A stretch of 64,000 bases of DNA from Setoptus koraiensis (taxonomy: Eukaryota > Arthropoda), in the NCBI GenBank assembly GCA_048013815.1, contig CM106585.1, positions 20,274,001 to 20,338,000 on the forward strand. Reading direction: 5' to 3'. The translations under genes and the position numbers were made by a program. The notes under the pieces are model-generated. The model did no database searches. It had not been told where the DNA came from and saw only the letters and a list, made by a program, of their open reading frames with translations. Shown one piece after another: positions 22,806-34,476 of this stretch (within the stretch, counting starts at the first letter, position 1; each line of letters starts with the position of its first letter).

Positions 22806-24378
22806 TGGTCACAGAAATATATACAATTCTGTGTATCTCAGCCATATTAATTATTAATTATTAGAAGCCCTATTTAAATTACGACACACACTCATAACTC
22901 AATCTTCAATTTTATATGACCAAGCTTATTTGGTCAGCGACTTGCTACCGGCTCTTGGTAACCAATTGAACGTAGCACGTTCGTATTATTATTATTATTA
23001 TTATCATTTTTAGGCATAATTAGACTAGTTATTAAAATTAATTTAATATATACTACAAACTATAGCATTTATATATTGATATTATTATTCGATTTGTATT
23101 TGAAAAGTAAATCAGTATTACAAACGCAGACTGTCACTGTGATATCTTTTGACAACAAAATGTAATCATAACATGGATTTTGAAACAGCACAACTTTGTC
23201 AGAATGTGAAAGGCTTATGAATTGATGTTCTTACAGAATTTAGAATAAAATTCAATTTTCGAAACGGACCCGTGTGATTTAATCAGCGCTCATGCGAATT
23301 TTTAATCTTCACCGCGCAATTTTTCGCGCAATAGCCAAATAGGTTTCAATTTGATCCACGACGTTAGGTTACACGAGCGATGTTAAGAGAGACTAAAAGA
23401 CTAATCAATTTAACATATTTACGCAGACGATAGCAACATAATGCTTTGTTTCAGCCCAAACTAGCAGAGGCTGAGCTTTCAGTGAGACTAGTGACAATAG
23501 ATGAGCGCTACAAAACTACTTCCGACAATATTTATACACTCAATCTCTTGTCAACTTTGAACATCTGCTCTCTGTGTAAACTCTGTGGAGGCACTGAACC
23601 TGTTGTGCTAGTTTTCACTACATTTATCCTTGAGATACATTTCTCACATACGACTATATTAACTATGCCAGACACATCATGTGCGATCCAATGTTTTGTT
23701 ATTGAATTGTGGGTTGAACCAGCCTAACCCACAATTTAATAAACTGTCTTGGCAGTGAGATGCGTTGGCGTACTTCAATATGGCGAGATCAAGCCATCAT
23801 CAGTATTATATCGTCTCGTACAAACAACAGTAAAAGTTGAACTACCTCACAAGCGCAGACGCACAAACAAACTAGGCCCATATATGGTTATAAGTTTTGA
23901 ATGAGACGAACAATAATATTAATAAACTGTGCTAGTAGTGTTAGATTAGTAAGCTAGGTTAGTTTTTGACGACTATTCTGAATACTACAGATGCTCAAGA
24001 TAGAATGCGATTCTCAAGCCAACCGACTCTCACTGATGGTTATGTTGCATGATTTCCATGCACCATCTCCTCATATTCATTCACAAAGTATTATAGTGTT
24101 CAGAAGATATTCTCAGTAGCAGCAGCTGCAAAAGTGTTTTACCAACTAATCCCAAGCTGATCCAATTTGAGCCGATCCGAATCAGAGCGAACAGAAACCA
24201 AAGTTCAAAGCTGTTTTTGCCAAGTCAATGCTCCTCTAAACTATATCGATTAGCTCTCAGCACAAGAGAAAACAGTTTTCAATCTAATTTTTGATACATC
24301 GATTAGCATAAATCATAACTTAAATTTACTAACAATCACCTAATACTCAATTAATAACCACTTTCAAAAAGAGATAAA
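22806..24378. other. ZSWIM8 3' region and paxillin-like 5' region
   Basis: AT-rich DNA with an ATT trinucleotide run at about 22985-23003 and an AATAAA near 23246. The plus-strand frame at 23446-23727 has no recognisable domain. I looked here for leucine-rich LD-motif exons of a full-length paxillin and did not find any. Confidence 0.5.
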
Positions 24379-25434
24379 ATGGAGACTTACGATAATACAG
24401 ACAACGAAGATGCCGAGGCACATCATGCGACAGTGACCATAATGCCAACTCCTGTTAGAGACACCAAAATCAAGGATAGGCCAGACATTGCATCGTCTAA
24501 TGTTAGCCTAAACTCAATAGCAAGTGAGCATGTAGAACAAATTGAGCCATCTATGACCTCGGCGGCCTCATTATTGAGTGACCCTGCACGAGTTATAACT
24601 TGTCATACGTGCAACGACGAAATTGTTGGACCAGTCATAACGGCGCTAAATAGAACATATCACAAAGAACACTTTATTTGTGCCCACTGTGGCCAAGAAT
24701 TGGGAACAAGAAACTTCTACGAACGAGACGGTTTACCTTATTGTGAGAAAGACTACCATCAACTATTCTCGCCCAAATGCGCCTCATGTGGCAACACTAT
24801 TCTCGACGTAAGTAAACAACAACAAGTGATTCTCTGCATGATAGTGAAGTGGAATATCACATTAACCGATTTGAATCTCTCGTCCTCTCACATTTGATAA
24901 TCGCACACCCAAAAACAAAATGATTGAACCTACTAGCGTGTAACAATTGCTTTAGATAAGAAATTTCATCCGGAACATTTTGTATGTGCTCATTGTGGTT
25001 GCCAATTCGACACCGAGGAAGGCTTTCATGAGAAAGATGGCAAGCCCTATTGCAAAACTGACTTTTTTGCCTTGTTTGCAGCAAAATGTGGCGGTTGCGG
25101 AAATCCAATCAAAGCAAATTACATAACTGCTCTGGACGTTCAATGGCATCCGGATTGTTTTGTGTGTTCTGATTGTCGTTGTCCTTTCGCCGATGGAAAA
25201 TTTTTCGATATTGATGGTATTCCCTACTGTGAGATACATTTCCATGCTCGTCGTGGTTCGCTGTGTGCTGTCTGCCACGAACCCGTTATAGGAAAATGCA
25301 TAACGGCAATGTTTAGAAAATTTCATCCAGACCATTTCACTTGTACATATTGTTTGAAGGTACTTAGCAAGACATTCAAGGAGGAAAACGACAAGCCATA
25401 TTGTCACGATTGTTTCGACAAGTTATATTCTTGA
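24379..25434 (+). CDS. Pax: Paxillin-family protein with four LIM domains, short N-terminus
   Basis: Paxillin/Hic-5 adaptors sit at integrin adhesions. Exons 24379-24807 and 24937-25434 flank a 129-bp GT-AG phase-0 intron and give 308 aa. Four tandem LIM domains start near residue 74. LIM1 is CHTC...HFICAHC; LIM2 is CASC...[10 protein letters not shown] and is split by the intron; LIM3 is CGGC...[13 protein letters not shown]4 is CAVC...[10 protein letters not shown] and ends at 'CFDKLYS'. All zinc ligands appear present. The order and the LIM-LIM spacing match paxillin. The odd point is the 73-residue N-terminus, which has no LDxLLxxL motif, whereas full paxillin carries four or five. Drosophila makes a LIM-only paxillin-derived isoform (PDLP) from an internal promoter; this may be that isoform, or LD exons may lie elsewhere. 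The acceptor at 24935-24936 restores '[14 protein letters not shown]'. Confidence 0.88.
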
Positions 25435-25598
25435 ATATAATGTTAGTTAGAAGCCACCATGATGCAGCACCATCTGGTGCAAGATCATCGATTCAATTTT
25501 GCCGCTGAAGAAACAATCCATAACATTAAAAACGTGATCATTTTCGATCATTTGAATATATTCGCGTTCTCTTAATTGACAATATTTATTCATTAACA

Positions 25599-25856
25599 AT
25601 GGCCTGTCCAATTTATCCGTCGCTTATACCTCGTTATGTGGACAGCAATTGGTTCGCTGCAGATCAGCCTGTCAATGAGGAGAAAAAATTGAGCGATCTA
25701 GAATCGGATCACGAGGCAATTAGAGACCACCAAATACAACACAATGATGCCATTGAGGAAGCCGACAACGATGACGACGATGATGATGAAATGAATGACG
25801 AGGAAGAAGACGATGAAGAGATGGAAGAAGAGGAGGATGGTTATGTAGCAGAGTAA
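25599..25856 (+). CDS. ANAPC15: Anaphase-promoting complex subunit 15
   Basis: An 85-aa acidic protein. APC15 in vertebrates promotes turnover of the mitotic checkpoint complex on the APC/C and so helps silence the spindle checkpoint. The N-terminal block 'YPSLIPRYVDSNWFAADQP' aligns with human 'FPSLFPRVTETLWFNLDRP' and is followed by an E/Q/H-rich helix ('DLESDHEAIRDHQIQ') and a C-terminal Asp/Glu tract, the same order as in human. It is shorter than human (121 aa) because the acidic tail is cut down. The ATG at 25599 is the natural start. The gene is convergent with SUPT3H, 72 bp between stop codons. The family is short and low in complexity, so identity rests mainly on the first 45 residues. 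Confidence 0.85.
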   Translation: MACPIYPSLIPRYVDSNWFAADQPVNEEKKLSDLESDHEAIRDHQIQHNDAIEEADNDDDDDDEMNDEEEDDEEMEEEEDGYVAE

Positions 25857-25928
25857 TAAACATAAGACTTCGCATGTCAAGGTTAGACGCCCAAGTATTG
25901 TCAATCTTATTATCGATAATTATTTCAT

Positions 25929-27182
25929 TTAAATACATAGCAGTTGTAAGGCACTACTTCTGTTTTTCGATTGATATGAGCTAAATGGTCCAACGAAGGT
26001 GCAATAACGCCTGATTGCTTCATGTATGTGACTCGGCTTTATGCAATAGGCTTGAGAATTTTGTAGATAAGAGCTAGTTGATTCCAATTTTCTCCTTTTT
26101 GCATCGTGATTTATGTCCGAAGTGTACACACATCCCTGACCACCAGCTCCATATTGGTCTGGATTGACCCAAATATTATTATTGGGATTTATCACACATT
26201 GTATATTGCTTGGTATGGCGCTACCAATTGGATAGGCGTTTTGTTGAGCGGATTGACTATACATTACAGAATTTGATGTTGGTCTGGCTGTATTGACTCC
26301 ACCAGCAAATGGATAGGCATTATTGTTGGCACTATTGAGAACAATCCTATCACGGTTATTGTAGAAACTTTTGGTTATGAGAGCTGAAATTGGGTCACCA
26401 GGTTCCCTTTCTTCGTCCTGTTTTACTAAGAGCGACATATCAATAATTTGCGCCACAGTTTCATGAGCTAAATATTGAATAATTTCAAAAGCAAATAAAT
26501 TTACTTTGACGTGTGGACTATGTGACAACAGCCAGTCACTAAATTTTGCTGGCTTTACTTTACTCATGAAACTTATCTGGCGTGCCTTTGTGAAGCGCAA
26601 ATACTCGGCTTGGGTCATATTTCTTGTCATTAAGTCTATTCTACGCAATCTCTGGTTTTTAATTTCATCGAATAGAGCCTGATTAAACACTTTCTTATAT
26701 TCACCGAACTCATCCAACTGGCTCATATAATCATAACAGATTCTGACTCTCCTATTTTGCTGTGATCTCACATCGGTCTCTTGCATCTGTTGTTGTTGTT
26801 GTTGTGGCTGTTGCTGGTGCTGTTGAGCTTGCTGTTGTTGTTGCACATTTGGTTGTGCGTTTATCTGAGCACTTATTGATGTTTTGATATCTTTGACATA
26901 CAAATGATTGATTAATCTGACCAGTTTCGATTTGTCTTTTCTCATCAGAAAAAGTATGTCCTCTGCTCCAACAACTGGACTATTTCTAATATCGGCTATC
27001 TTGTTCGCCTTGTCCAGCAGAACTGTCAACTGTTCATGAACGATAGATTCAATCAGTTGGGCGGACTCAGGCATTGGTCTGCTATGATCGCCAAAAGAGT
27101 GCATCATATTGAGTATTTCCTCGGTGAAAAAATATTTGAACGTGCTAGAGGTGTCGGTGTAATTTTGGTTAACTAAAGGCAT
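25929..27182 (-). CDS. SUPT3H: SUPT3H (Spt3), SAGA histone-fold subunit
   Basis: SUPT3H is a SAGA/STAGA coactivator subunit with two histone folds in one chain (TAF13-like then TAF11-like) that helps TBP recruitment. Starting at ATG 27182 (MPLVNQNY) it is 417 aa. The first histone fold is at about 10-100: 'MMHSFGDHSRPMPESAQLIE', 'PVVGAEDILFLMRKDKSKLV'. The second has 'KFSDWLLSHSPHVKVNLFAF', 'QYLAHETVAQIIDMSLLVKQ' and the final 'KPSHIHEAIRRYC' helix. These match human SUPT3H closely. An inserted glutamine-rich stretch (about residues 122-142) and an Asn/Ala-rich loop before the last helix account for the extra length (human about 317-328 aa). The frame is open a little upstream but has no ATG there. 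No intron is seen. Confidence 0.94.
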   Translation of the reverse strand: MPLVNQNYTDTSSTFKYFFTEEILNMMHSFGDHSRPMPESAQLIESIVHEQLTVLLDKANKIADIRNSPVVGAEDILFLMRKDKSKLVRLINHLYVKDIKTSISAQINAQPNVQQQQQAQQHQQQPQQQQQQMQETDVRSQQNRRVRICYDYMSQLDEFGEYKKVFNQALFDEIKNQRLRRIDLMTRNMTQAEYLRFTKARQISFMSKVKPAKFSDWLLSHSPHVKVNLFAFEIIQYLAHETVAQIIDMSLLVKQDEEREPGDPISALITKSFYNNRDRIVLNSANNNAYPFAGGVNTARPTSNSVMYSQSAQQNAYPIGSAIPSNIQCVINPNNNIWVNPDQYGAGGQGCVYTSDINHDAKRRKLESTSSYLQNSQAYCIKPSHIHEAIRRYCTFVGPFSSYQSKNRSSALQLLCI

Positions 27183-27986
27183 CTTTGTACGACGTTGGAA
27201 AAGAAAAAACTTTTTATTCACATAATAGTGGCCAATACTCTAGCTAATGCAGATTCCCTCCATTGGTTAGCGATAATAATATATCCAATTTATCAATCTA
27301 TCTATCCAGACAGATAACTCGATGAGGTTTTCGGTTGGCCAAGAAAAATGTACAAATCCTTTTGTGTTGCCACCTCCTACAACTAGATCTATTTCAATTG
27401 CAATTCAATTGCCATTTAAAGAACCAGAAAGCGCGCGCACTTTAAATTTTTTCAAATGTCATCCGGCCCATCGCATGTTGCAACAAATGGCTTATGCCTC
27501 GGTAGATTTTACCAACCATCTATCGACGATAATAAACTACAAACAATACTCCAGGAGTGAACTATCCGGGGGTTGGGGGTCCATTCCAAAGATCTTCGCC
27601 CCGCTTTGTTAGTTGACTGTTGTATTGCAATAGGTGAGGCTTCTTGATTTGGTTTGAAACCACAGAGCAGGCCTAAATGGAGAGATTGCGCAATACTGCA
27701 GTTGTTCTTACGCGCACATGGTCAGTTAGCGCACCATGGCGATCATGGCATAGTTTTTCATTAAATTGTCAACGTAATTGTCCAGTCTATCAGAATGGTT
27801 GCCTCCACAAATATGCGACATAAATATAAAGACACTAGCGCGTTGTTTTCTCACTCGTATAATCTGCGATCGGTCACGGATCGAAGTAACAAAATATGCA
27901 CTAAAAGTTTGAAACTCTTCCATAAATACCCCCGAACTTTGAAGAGTAAACTAAAAGTAGCCAGTCTATTGGTCATCGTGTTCGAA
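27183..27986. other. Intergenic, shared 5' region of SUPT3H and the LMO gene
   Basis: The two genes diverge from here, so it should hold both promoters. An in-frame ATG for the LMO gene lies at 27795, giving a 64-residue basic N-terminal extension that I regard as less likely than the start at 27987. No TATA box is evident. Confidence 0.45.
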
Positions 27987-29536
27987 ATGGCTCAACCAGC
28001 GTCGCAACCACCCTCATTGGTTTCGATGTCTGGCAACAGTAGTAATCAAAGTAGCAACATGGCTAGAAAATCTCCGATCAAGAACAATACCAATCAACTG
28101 AAACAACTAAATACAAGCCAGTCGTCACAAGCATCGTCGTCACGAGTATGTATTCAACGCAACAGCTCGATATTCAATCAAACGCAGCGAGTTCGTTCCA
28201 AGGCATCGCGAACTAAATTAGTGGGGGCACTAAATAAACGAATTTCACTAACTAATCATCATTATGTTTGCAGTGGTTGCAATAAAGTCATTCTTAAAGA
28301 CAAATATCTACTTAAAGCTTGTAACAAATACTGGCACGAAAATTGTCTCAAGTGTGACCGTTGTAAATGTCGTTTGGGAGAAATAGGTTCGACTCTCTAT
28401 GATAAAGCCAATTTTATACTCTGTCGCCAAGACTATATTGAGTAAGTTCTACCATTGCTCTGTTAATTTCTCGTAGTTTGCACCAAAGTCAATGTTTAAC
28501 AAACCTCACTCACCTGCATTCTAACCAATTATAACCTATATCAGTATGTTTGGTAAGACGGGAATTTGCTCTAGATGCGACAAGTTAATTTCCGCCACGG
28601 AGTTGGTAATGAGAGCCAAAGACAACGTTTACCATCTCGAATGTTTCTCTTGTCAATTGTGCAATCAGAGGTGAGTAACACTATAGCAAGGTATACGCCA
28701 GGCATCCTATAAATTATGTACTAACTATCAACTATTGTTGACATGTTTGCAGATTTTGTGTGGGAGATAGATTTTATTTGTGCGACAACAAGATAGTTTG
28801 CCAGTATGATTATGATGAGCACTACGCCCATTTATTGGACGTCAACCTGTCTGAGCAACCAATTCCTGGCGATAGCGACAACCACACTAACCTGAATTTA
28901 ATGTACGATCTCAAGATAGACACCAAGGATGCAAACAGTCACCATTTACAGCAGCAACATTTTAGCAGCTCATTGATAGAGGCGCATTCTTTTGAGTCTC
29001 TGAAGCAACAATCAGAAGCAAGCGATATATTTCTGACCACATCTCAAGCGTCTCAAGTGTGTGGCATGGCAAATGAAGTGCCAACGGGTGCTGCTTCGAT
29101 TGAAAAAGATGATTCTACACAGACTAGCGTCGCGGATACAATGTCATCGTTATCTAACAACCACAATGGACAATCATGCGCATCAATGATGGACAATCAG
29201 ATTATCAATGATTTGAGCAAACCATACAACTTGACCACTCAAGATGAACGAGCCAGCCACGATAGAAGATTAGAGGCGACAGTGGTGACAGAAATCGATT
29301 ATAATTGTGACAGCAGCCCAGACATTACCATATCATCAACAACAAAGACTAGCACTAATAGTAACTGTGTTACTGATATCAATTCAACCTGCGAACAAAT
29401 GAATGATTTGACGCGCCAAAATGGTCAGCTGATGATGCCAGGCTTGACCAATATAGGTGACAATCAAGACATTAGTGAACCACAACGAACAGACGACGGA
29501 AATGAGATGAATGAAGCGCTACAAAACAAAGACTAG
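27987..29536 (+). CDS. Bx: LIM-only (LMO/Beadex-type) transcription cofactor with long tail, three exons
   Basis: LMO proteins bind LDB/Chip and regulate LIM-homeodomain or GATA complexes in the nucleus. Exons 27987-28441, 28545-28670 and 28753-29536 (introns 103 and 82 bp, both GT-AG, both phase 2) give 454 aa. LIM1 starts near residue 94: CSGC...'DKYLLKACNKYWHENCLKCD'..., 'GEIGSTLYDKANFILCRQDY'. LIM2 starts near 159: CSRC...'VMRAKDNVYHLECFSCQLCN', 'FCVGDRFYLCDNKIVCQYDY'. This is the LMO1/2/3-Beadex type rather than LMO4. The intron positions rejoin perfectly conserved words (DYI-D-MFG; CNQ-R-FCVG). Unlike vertebrate LMOs (about 150 aa), about 235 Ser/Asn/Gln/Asp-rich residues follow LIM2 and a 90-aa Ser/Gln/Asn-rich head precedes LIM1. 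A poly(A) signal AATAAA lies at 29660. Confidence 0.93.
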
Positions 29537-32500
29537 ACTATGCTGTCATGTCTGTCTAGTTCTTATCTGGTCTGACCGAAAGAGATGTCATTCATCCTCA
29601 AAAGTTTGTCCCCACTGACAATTGTGCAACTAACGCCACTCATACTATGGTATAATGTAAATAAACTATATCTATCGTGAATTGAATTCACTGCGAATCA
29701 ATCATTGCTTATCTAATATTCTGTTTTGTCCATTCAACTTTTTCCTTTGTCTTGTGCCCTCTGATGACGCAACTAACCATATAACGTATAGTCAGTCATG
29801 ACATGCTAGTCTCAACAACAGTATACCATAACTGAAGTCCATCATATCGCTATTTGCTCGGTACCCTATATACTTTATGTGACGCAATATATCCGGTGCA
29901 AATGTCTCCAAATCATATAAGCCATACTGGTTGGCGTTAAATTTGCTCTAAATGAAGGGTGTTGCAACATGAGCTCAGTACGCAAGAAAGCGCATTCACG
30001 AAGTATTATTTGTTTATTTATCTGCATACAACTAAAGTGTAAGATGGGCACTGAGAAAGCCGTCGTTAGGAGCTAGTCCGTTGTGCTGAGCTGACTAGAT
30101 TAAGGTGTGATGATGTTGACGACGACAAAATTGATTATCACGACCGCCAACTATCGGTTAACCAAGTAGTGAGCGACTATTCTATTTCGCACGACTAGAG
30201 TGGCCAGTTTATTCTAAACAACGTCGCACACAATTTGCATATAAGCGGGTACATGTGGCCCATTGAGTCTCTAGCGAAAACGGTCCCACATAGGCTATAA
30301 TCAGTAACGGTGACGATGAGTAGCTGAGGAAGGCAAATAAAAAAACAAAACGCAGCATTCTCCTTTTAGCGCACCCCCCGTCATCGGTTTGCCACGCTAC
30401 CATTATTGCGCGAAAACACAATCACTAAGGCAAACATTATTTACGTCATTGTGTCATTGTGGTCATTTTGGCTTCAGATAATCGGACAGTGGCCGCTACT
30501 TGCAGTTGCGGTATGTGTGCCGCACATAGTTGAGATGATCCGCATTGATATGCAGATTAGCCTCATAACTCTCTCTGTCTCTGTCTCTCTCTCTGGCAGT
30601 AGCGAGCACTATCATTACTAAGATCATTAGAGAGTGGGATAATATTTGCATTAGTTGGCCATCATTATTGCTACATCAGATGAATGATCAAAAATGCACA
30701 ACGACTTGCAAACAATATAGTGAGCGATAGTTGCCTAACTTTTGCCATTGTCCATTGCCTAGCAGGCCTTTACTCTTTACACCATACTTTTGGCATTTTT
30801 GCAATGTTGTTGCTATTGTGTCATCAACCACCGGCTACCGCGGCATACCACTGGTCAACTGCCCATCATCAAGATAAGAATGAGTCATTATATAACTACG
30901 TGTATGAAGCGGTACTGCACGCACTACATTGTATGTTGGTGTGTGTTGCTCGGTGCCGGCATAGGCCACGGCGACTAGATACATTCTGACCACTAGCAAA
31001 CTGAACAATTGTTTGTTAAGCGACTGTTTGTTGGACTTGCTAGTCTGTCCAATGTTTGTGCTGTGGCCACTTGAAATCTTCAAGCCACCGGATGCGAATG
31101 GGATCAGATCAGAACGGCTGCACAACATCTCCAATATCTGATATCTCTCTGGCAGCAGTGACAAAGATATGGAAGCCGTGCAGACAAAACGGGTCGCTAT
31201 CACATGATCGCGACAAACACCAAGTAACAAATGTAGAAACTCGGACAGGAAGCCAGTCCAACTTAGATTAATGCCTCCTAAGCCACAAATGAACCAAAAC
31301 TTCATCTGTACATGTGGATGTGTTGGCCATTGAAAAGGAATAACATGTGCACACAAACATGCACTCAGATACGCGCATTGCAACTATTTTTACCGTTACG
31401 TAATTGTGTTTCTACGTTTGTGTGTGGCGATACAACATTTTATTATAGTGAGGCCACAAAAGAGAAAAAAAACATACCCACAAAACACCTTATCTGATTT
31501 AGTGTCGCTTTCGGTGTCATTTAACAACAAACCAACTAGCCCACTAATGTCACTGTAGCACAATCACTGATTTTCCCTTTTTTATTTCTGTATGTGAAAC
31601 GTTGCTTGAAAAATTGAAGATAAGAGGAGAGTACTGTTAAATGATAACTATAAACGCACTGAAAGCTACCACACTTCCAGCTATTAAACCCAATCGATAT
31701 CTTTGATTTAGTCTTCCGGTCAGTGGACATTATTTATGGCTCATTGACTTGACCATTCAGCTGTGGGTTGCTACATGATGTAAGAGCACACACAGAGTTT
31801 GCTTTCTTTCTGAGATTATTCCATTTCTAACATAGTTGCAATAGTGAGTGCAATTAGTCCGAATTCTAACTGCTCTAAGGAAATGGATTCTAGGTCTCAA
31901 CTTAGGTTAATCTCAGTGGGATGAAGCCAGTCAGACTAGATGTCTTTTGATTCAGCTTGTAGTGAACACTAAAACTGACCAGTCTTCTGAGTAACTGCTG
32001 AAATAGATTGACACTAACAACCGTGTGCGTTAGCAATGTGCATATGTTGCACTGATATTTAATTTTTAGAAAAATTCCGAAAATAACTCGGAATGACCGG
32101 ATGTAGAATCTACAATATGGATTGTCTAGATTTGTCTCCCGCTTTCGCACTTATGAAAAGATTATGTACGCGTGTGCGTGTTACAGACAAAACAGCCAGC
32201 ACAGACTTTCAATCTGTTTGAATCTGGCGCCCCAAATTTGTTCTTCGTCCTGTACCTGTTCAGTATAGTCGATTACGAAGAAAAAAAAAATACTCTAAGT
32301 TCGTATTGCATCCACTACGTAGACTCAATTTGGCATAAGAGTAATTAATTTGGCTTTATATAACAGCATGAGTTAGGATCTTTGGCAAAACTCTGTCCTT
32401 AAACAGGTTTACACAGGTCGATATCACCATATTTCACAACAAATCAATTTCCAGTTATTATAATTATTATTTATTTATATTCATCACCGTTGACTAAATA

Positions 32501-32560
32501 AACGAACGCACAGTTGTCTGAAAATACAATATTGTCTGCCAAAATACTGCGATAGTAACC
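29537..32560. other. 3-kb intergenic region
   Basis: Contains the LMO 3' UTR and poly(A) signal, then unassigned DNA, then the ZC3H14 promoter. A CT-rich run is at about 30570-30597. Short open frames on both strands (up to 182 codons, 30835-31383 minus) show no domain or conserved motif, and I leave them out. I see no RNA gene. Confidence 0.4.
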
Positions 32561-33640
32561 ATGTCATCGGATCATCCTATTGTGAACAATGAAATTACGT
32601 CGAAACTTCGGAGCGAAATTCGGAGGAAACTGGATGAAATTGGAAGATCATCAGACGATGAATTACCTGAATATATCATGGTTATGATTGCTAATCAACG
32701 CACAAAGTTTCAGATCAAAGATGATCTGTCTCTATTTCTTGGCCGGGATTGTATTAGTTTTGTCGACTGGTTGCTCGATAGGATAGAAATTTTAAAATCT
32801 GAACAAGAGAATAAACTCAAAAATAGAATGTCTTCTAGTAAATCTTTATCGACCTCATCATCGTTGGCACAACAGCAGCCAGCCCAACAGCAAACACAGC
32901 AGCAATCCTCTTCCTCATCTACATCAAACTTCACCCCATCTACCACTGCGTCACAATCAACAACAACTAATCTACAACAAACTATTACAAGTAGTAGTAG
33001 CGGCTGTAGCAGCAGTGGTGGCGGCGGTAGCGGTGGTGCCATTCGGAGTGACAAGCAAAATGATATTGGTGTTGAGCTCATCCTCGACGAAGAGATGGAT
33101 CTCGACCTTGTTGGTGGAGAAGATAAATTGAACTCATCAGCTAATTCTGACGAGCAAGAAGACGCCTTAGACGAGGATAACAATGAGGATGATAGTGCAG
33201 ACACAGAGAATACAAAGGTGCAAGAGAGATGCAAATATTGGCCATCATGTACAACTGGCGACGATTGCCCATACCACCATCCAACCACACCGTGTAGGGC
33301 ATTTCCAAATTGTAGATTCGGCGACAAATGTCTTTATATTCATCCTACATGTAAATTTGATTCTAGTTGTACGCGACGAGGTTGCCCATTTGCTCACTCT
33401 GGAGGCGCTAGGAGGGTGGCCCCGCCACAGTTCTGGGCTGCTCCAGCACCGGTGGCAATTGCCAAATGCAAGTATGGTTTAAGCTGTCTCAATCCGAAAT
33501 GTCAGTTTATACATCCTAGAGCGGAGCCATGCAGATTTGGCTCGAATTGCTTGCTGGATACATGCCCATTTACACATCCTAATGACGAGCTCAGTAAGAG
33601 ACCCTCGCAGAGCGCATTCAAATGGACAGCACAATCTTGA
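32561..33640 (+). CDS. ZC3H14: ZC3H14/Nab2-type poly(A)-binding zinc-finger protein
   Basis: A nuclear polyadenosine RNA-binding protein that limits poly(A) tail length; fly Nab2 acts in neurons. It has 359 aa and a single exon. The N-terminal PWI-like fold occupies about 8-85 ('KLRSEIRRKLDEIG', 'LFLGRDCISFVDWLLDRI'). A Ser/Thr/Gln linker and a Gly/Ser run follow, then an acidic patch (about 190-220). Five CCCH fingers lie in tandem from about residue 226 to 345: CKYWPSCTTGDDCPYHHP, CRAFPNCRFGDKCLYIHP, CKFDSSCTRRGCPFAHS, CKYGLSCLNPKCQFIHP and CRFGSNCLLDTCPFTHP. Five fingers is the animal ZC3H14 arrangement (yeast Nab2 has seven). It is shorter than human ZC3H14 (736 aa) because the linker is compact. 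It converges with MRPL16, 113 bp between stops. Confidence 0.95.
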   Translation: MSSDHPIVNNEITSKLRSEIRRKLDEIGRSSDDELPEYIMVMIANQRTKFQIKDDLSLFLGRDCISFVDWLLDRIEILKSEQENKLKNRMSSSKSLSTSSSLAQQQPAQQQTQQQSSSSSTSNFTPSTTASQSTTTNLQQTITSSSSGCSSSGGGGSGGAIRSDKQNDIGVELILDEEMDLDLVGGEDKLNSSANSDEQEDALDEDNNEDDSADTENTKVQERCKYWPSCTTGDDCPYHHPTTPCRAFPNCRFGDKCLYIHPTCKFDSSCTRRGCPFAHSGGARRVAPPQFWAAPAPVAIAKCKYGLSCLNPKCQFIHPRAEPCRFGSNCLLDTCPFTHPNDELSKRPSQSAFKWTAQS

Positions 33641-33753
33641 AGTTGATTATTGGAAAATTATTATTATTGATAATCTAATAACTATATCTAGAAAGAACTC
33701 ATGTCGAAACTCAACTACAACTTGATTACTTTGATGTGTATTTAATGATCAAT

Positions 33754-34476
33754 CTATGGATATTTTCCATACCATTTCAAATCGTAGTCGCTCAGCCAGT
33801 CATGACAATTGGTCATGTTTTTTCTGATTACATACTCAAAACTAAAAGGATTTATGTTCTTTGAATCTAGTTGTAATTTCTCTTTTTTGAGATTATCCAT
33901 AATAGATTGACTAATTGGCATTGCATCCAATGGTAGGAAATTACATACAGTGTCTAGCATATATTTCACTTCCTCATATTCACAACGGCCTGCAATCTCT
34001 ATGATGATTCTACCAGCCTTAACCGGTGTGACGTAATGATGGATCTTAATTTTGCCACCACCCATCCTCTTACCCAAAGACTTCTTGCCAACCGGTTTCC
34101 ATGGTGGGTCGACGCGCCAAACGGCAAACATGCGTTTTGTATCCATCAATCTGTTTACTGTAGATCTTATAATCTCGAAGTGTCCCGGGGAGAACGCTCC
34201 ACCACCCAATGCGATTATTCCGAACTGCTTGTACATTAGCTGGTTGTGAATTTTCTCCGGTCCTCTGCTCTGATAGTGGGCTTTGGGGTGCTTGAGTGTT
34301 CCGGGAAGGACATTTTCCGGCCAACAACCGGGAACTGACTCGACCGGGGGTAGTGTACGATCTTCTATATTAGGAGGTATAAACGCCTCAATATCGAGGC
34401 TTGATTCTGGCCACGATTGGATGCCTCGTCTTTGGGAAAGCGATAGAAGGAAACGTCGAGGGAGAACTGACAACAT
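33754..34476 (-). CDS. MRPL16: Mitochondrial ribosomal protein L16 (uL16m)
   Basis: A large-subunit mitoribosomal protein near the peptidyl-transferase centre and central protuberance. It is 240 aa, close to human (251). The N-terminus 'MLSVLPRRFLLSLSQRRG' is rich in Arg, Leu and Ser and fits a mitochondrial presequence. The uL16 core follows: 'QFGIIALGGGAFSPGHFEII', 'RMFAVWRVDPPWKPVGKKSL', 'RMGGGKIKIHHYVTPVKAGR', 'IIIEIAGRCEYEEVKYML'. The GKR/MGGGK loop is the family signature. The C-terminal extension 'NMTNCHDWLSDYDLKWYGKY' is typical of animal MRPL16. There is no intron, and the start ATG at 34476 is the only good candidate. Confidence 0.95.
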   Translation of the reverse strand: MLSVLPRRFLLSLSQRRGIQSWPESSLDIEAFIPPNIEDRTLPPVESVPGCWPENVLPGTLKHPKAHYQSRGPEKIHNQLMYKQFGIIALGGGAFSPGHFEIIRSTVNRLMDTKRMFAVWRVDPPWKPVGKKSLGKRMGGGKIKIHHYVTPVKAGRIIIEIAGRCEYEEVKYMLDTVCNFLPLDAMPISQSIMDNLKKEKLQLDSKNINPFSFEYVIRKNMTNCHDWLSDYDLKWYGKYP

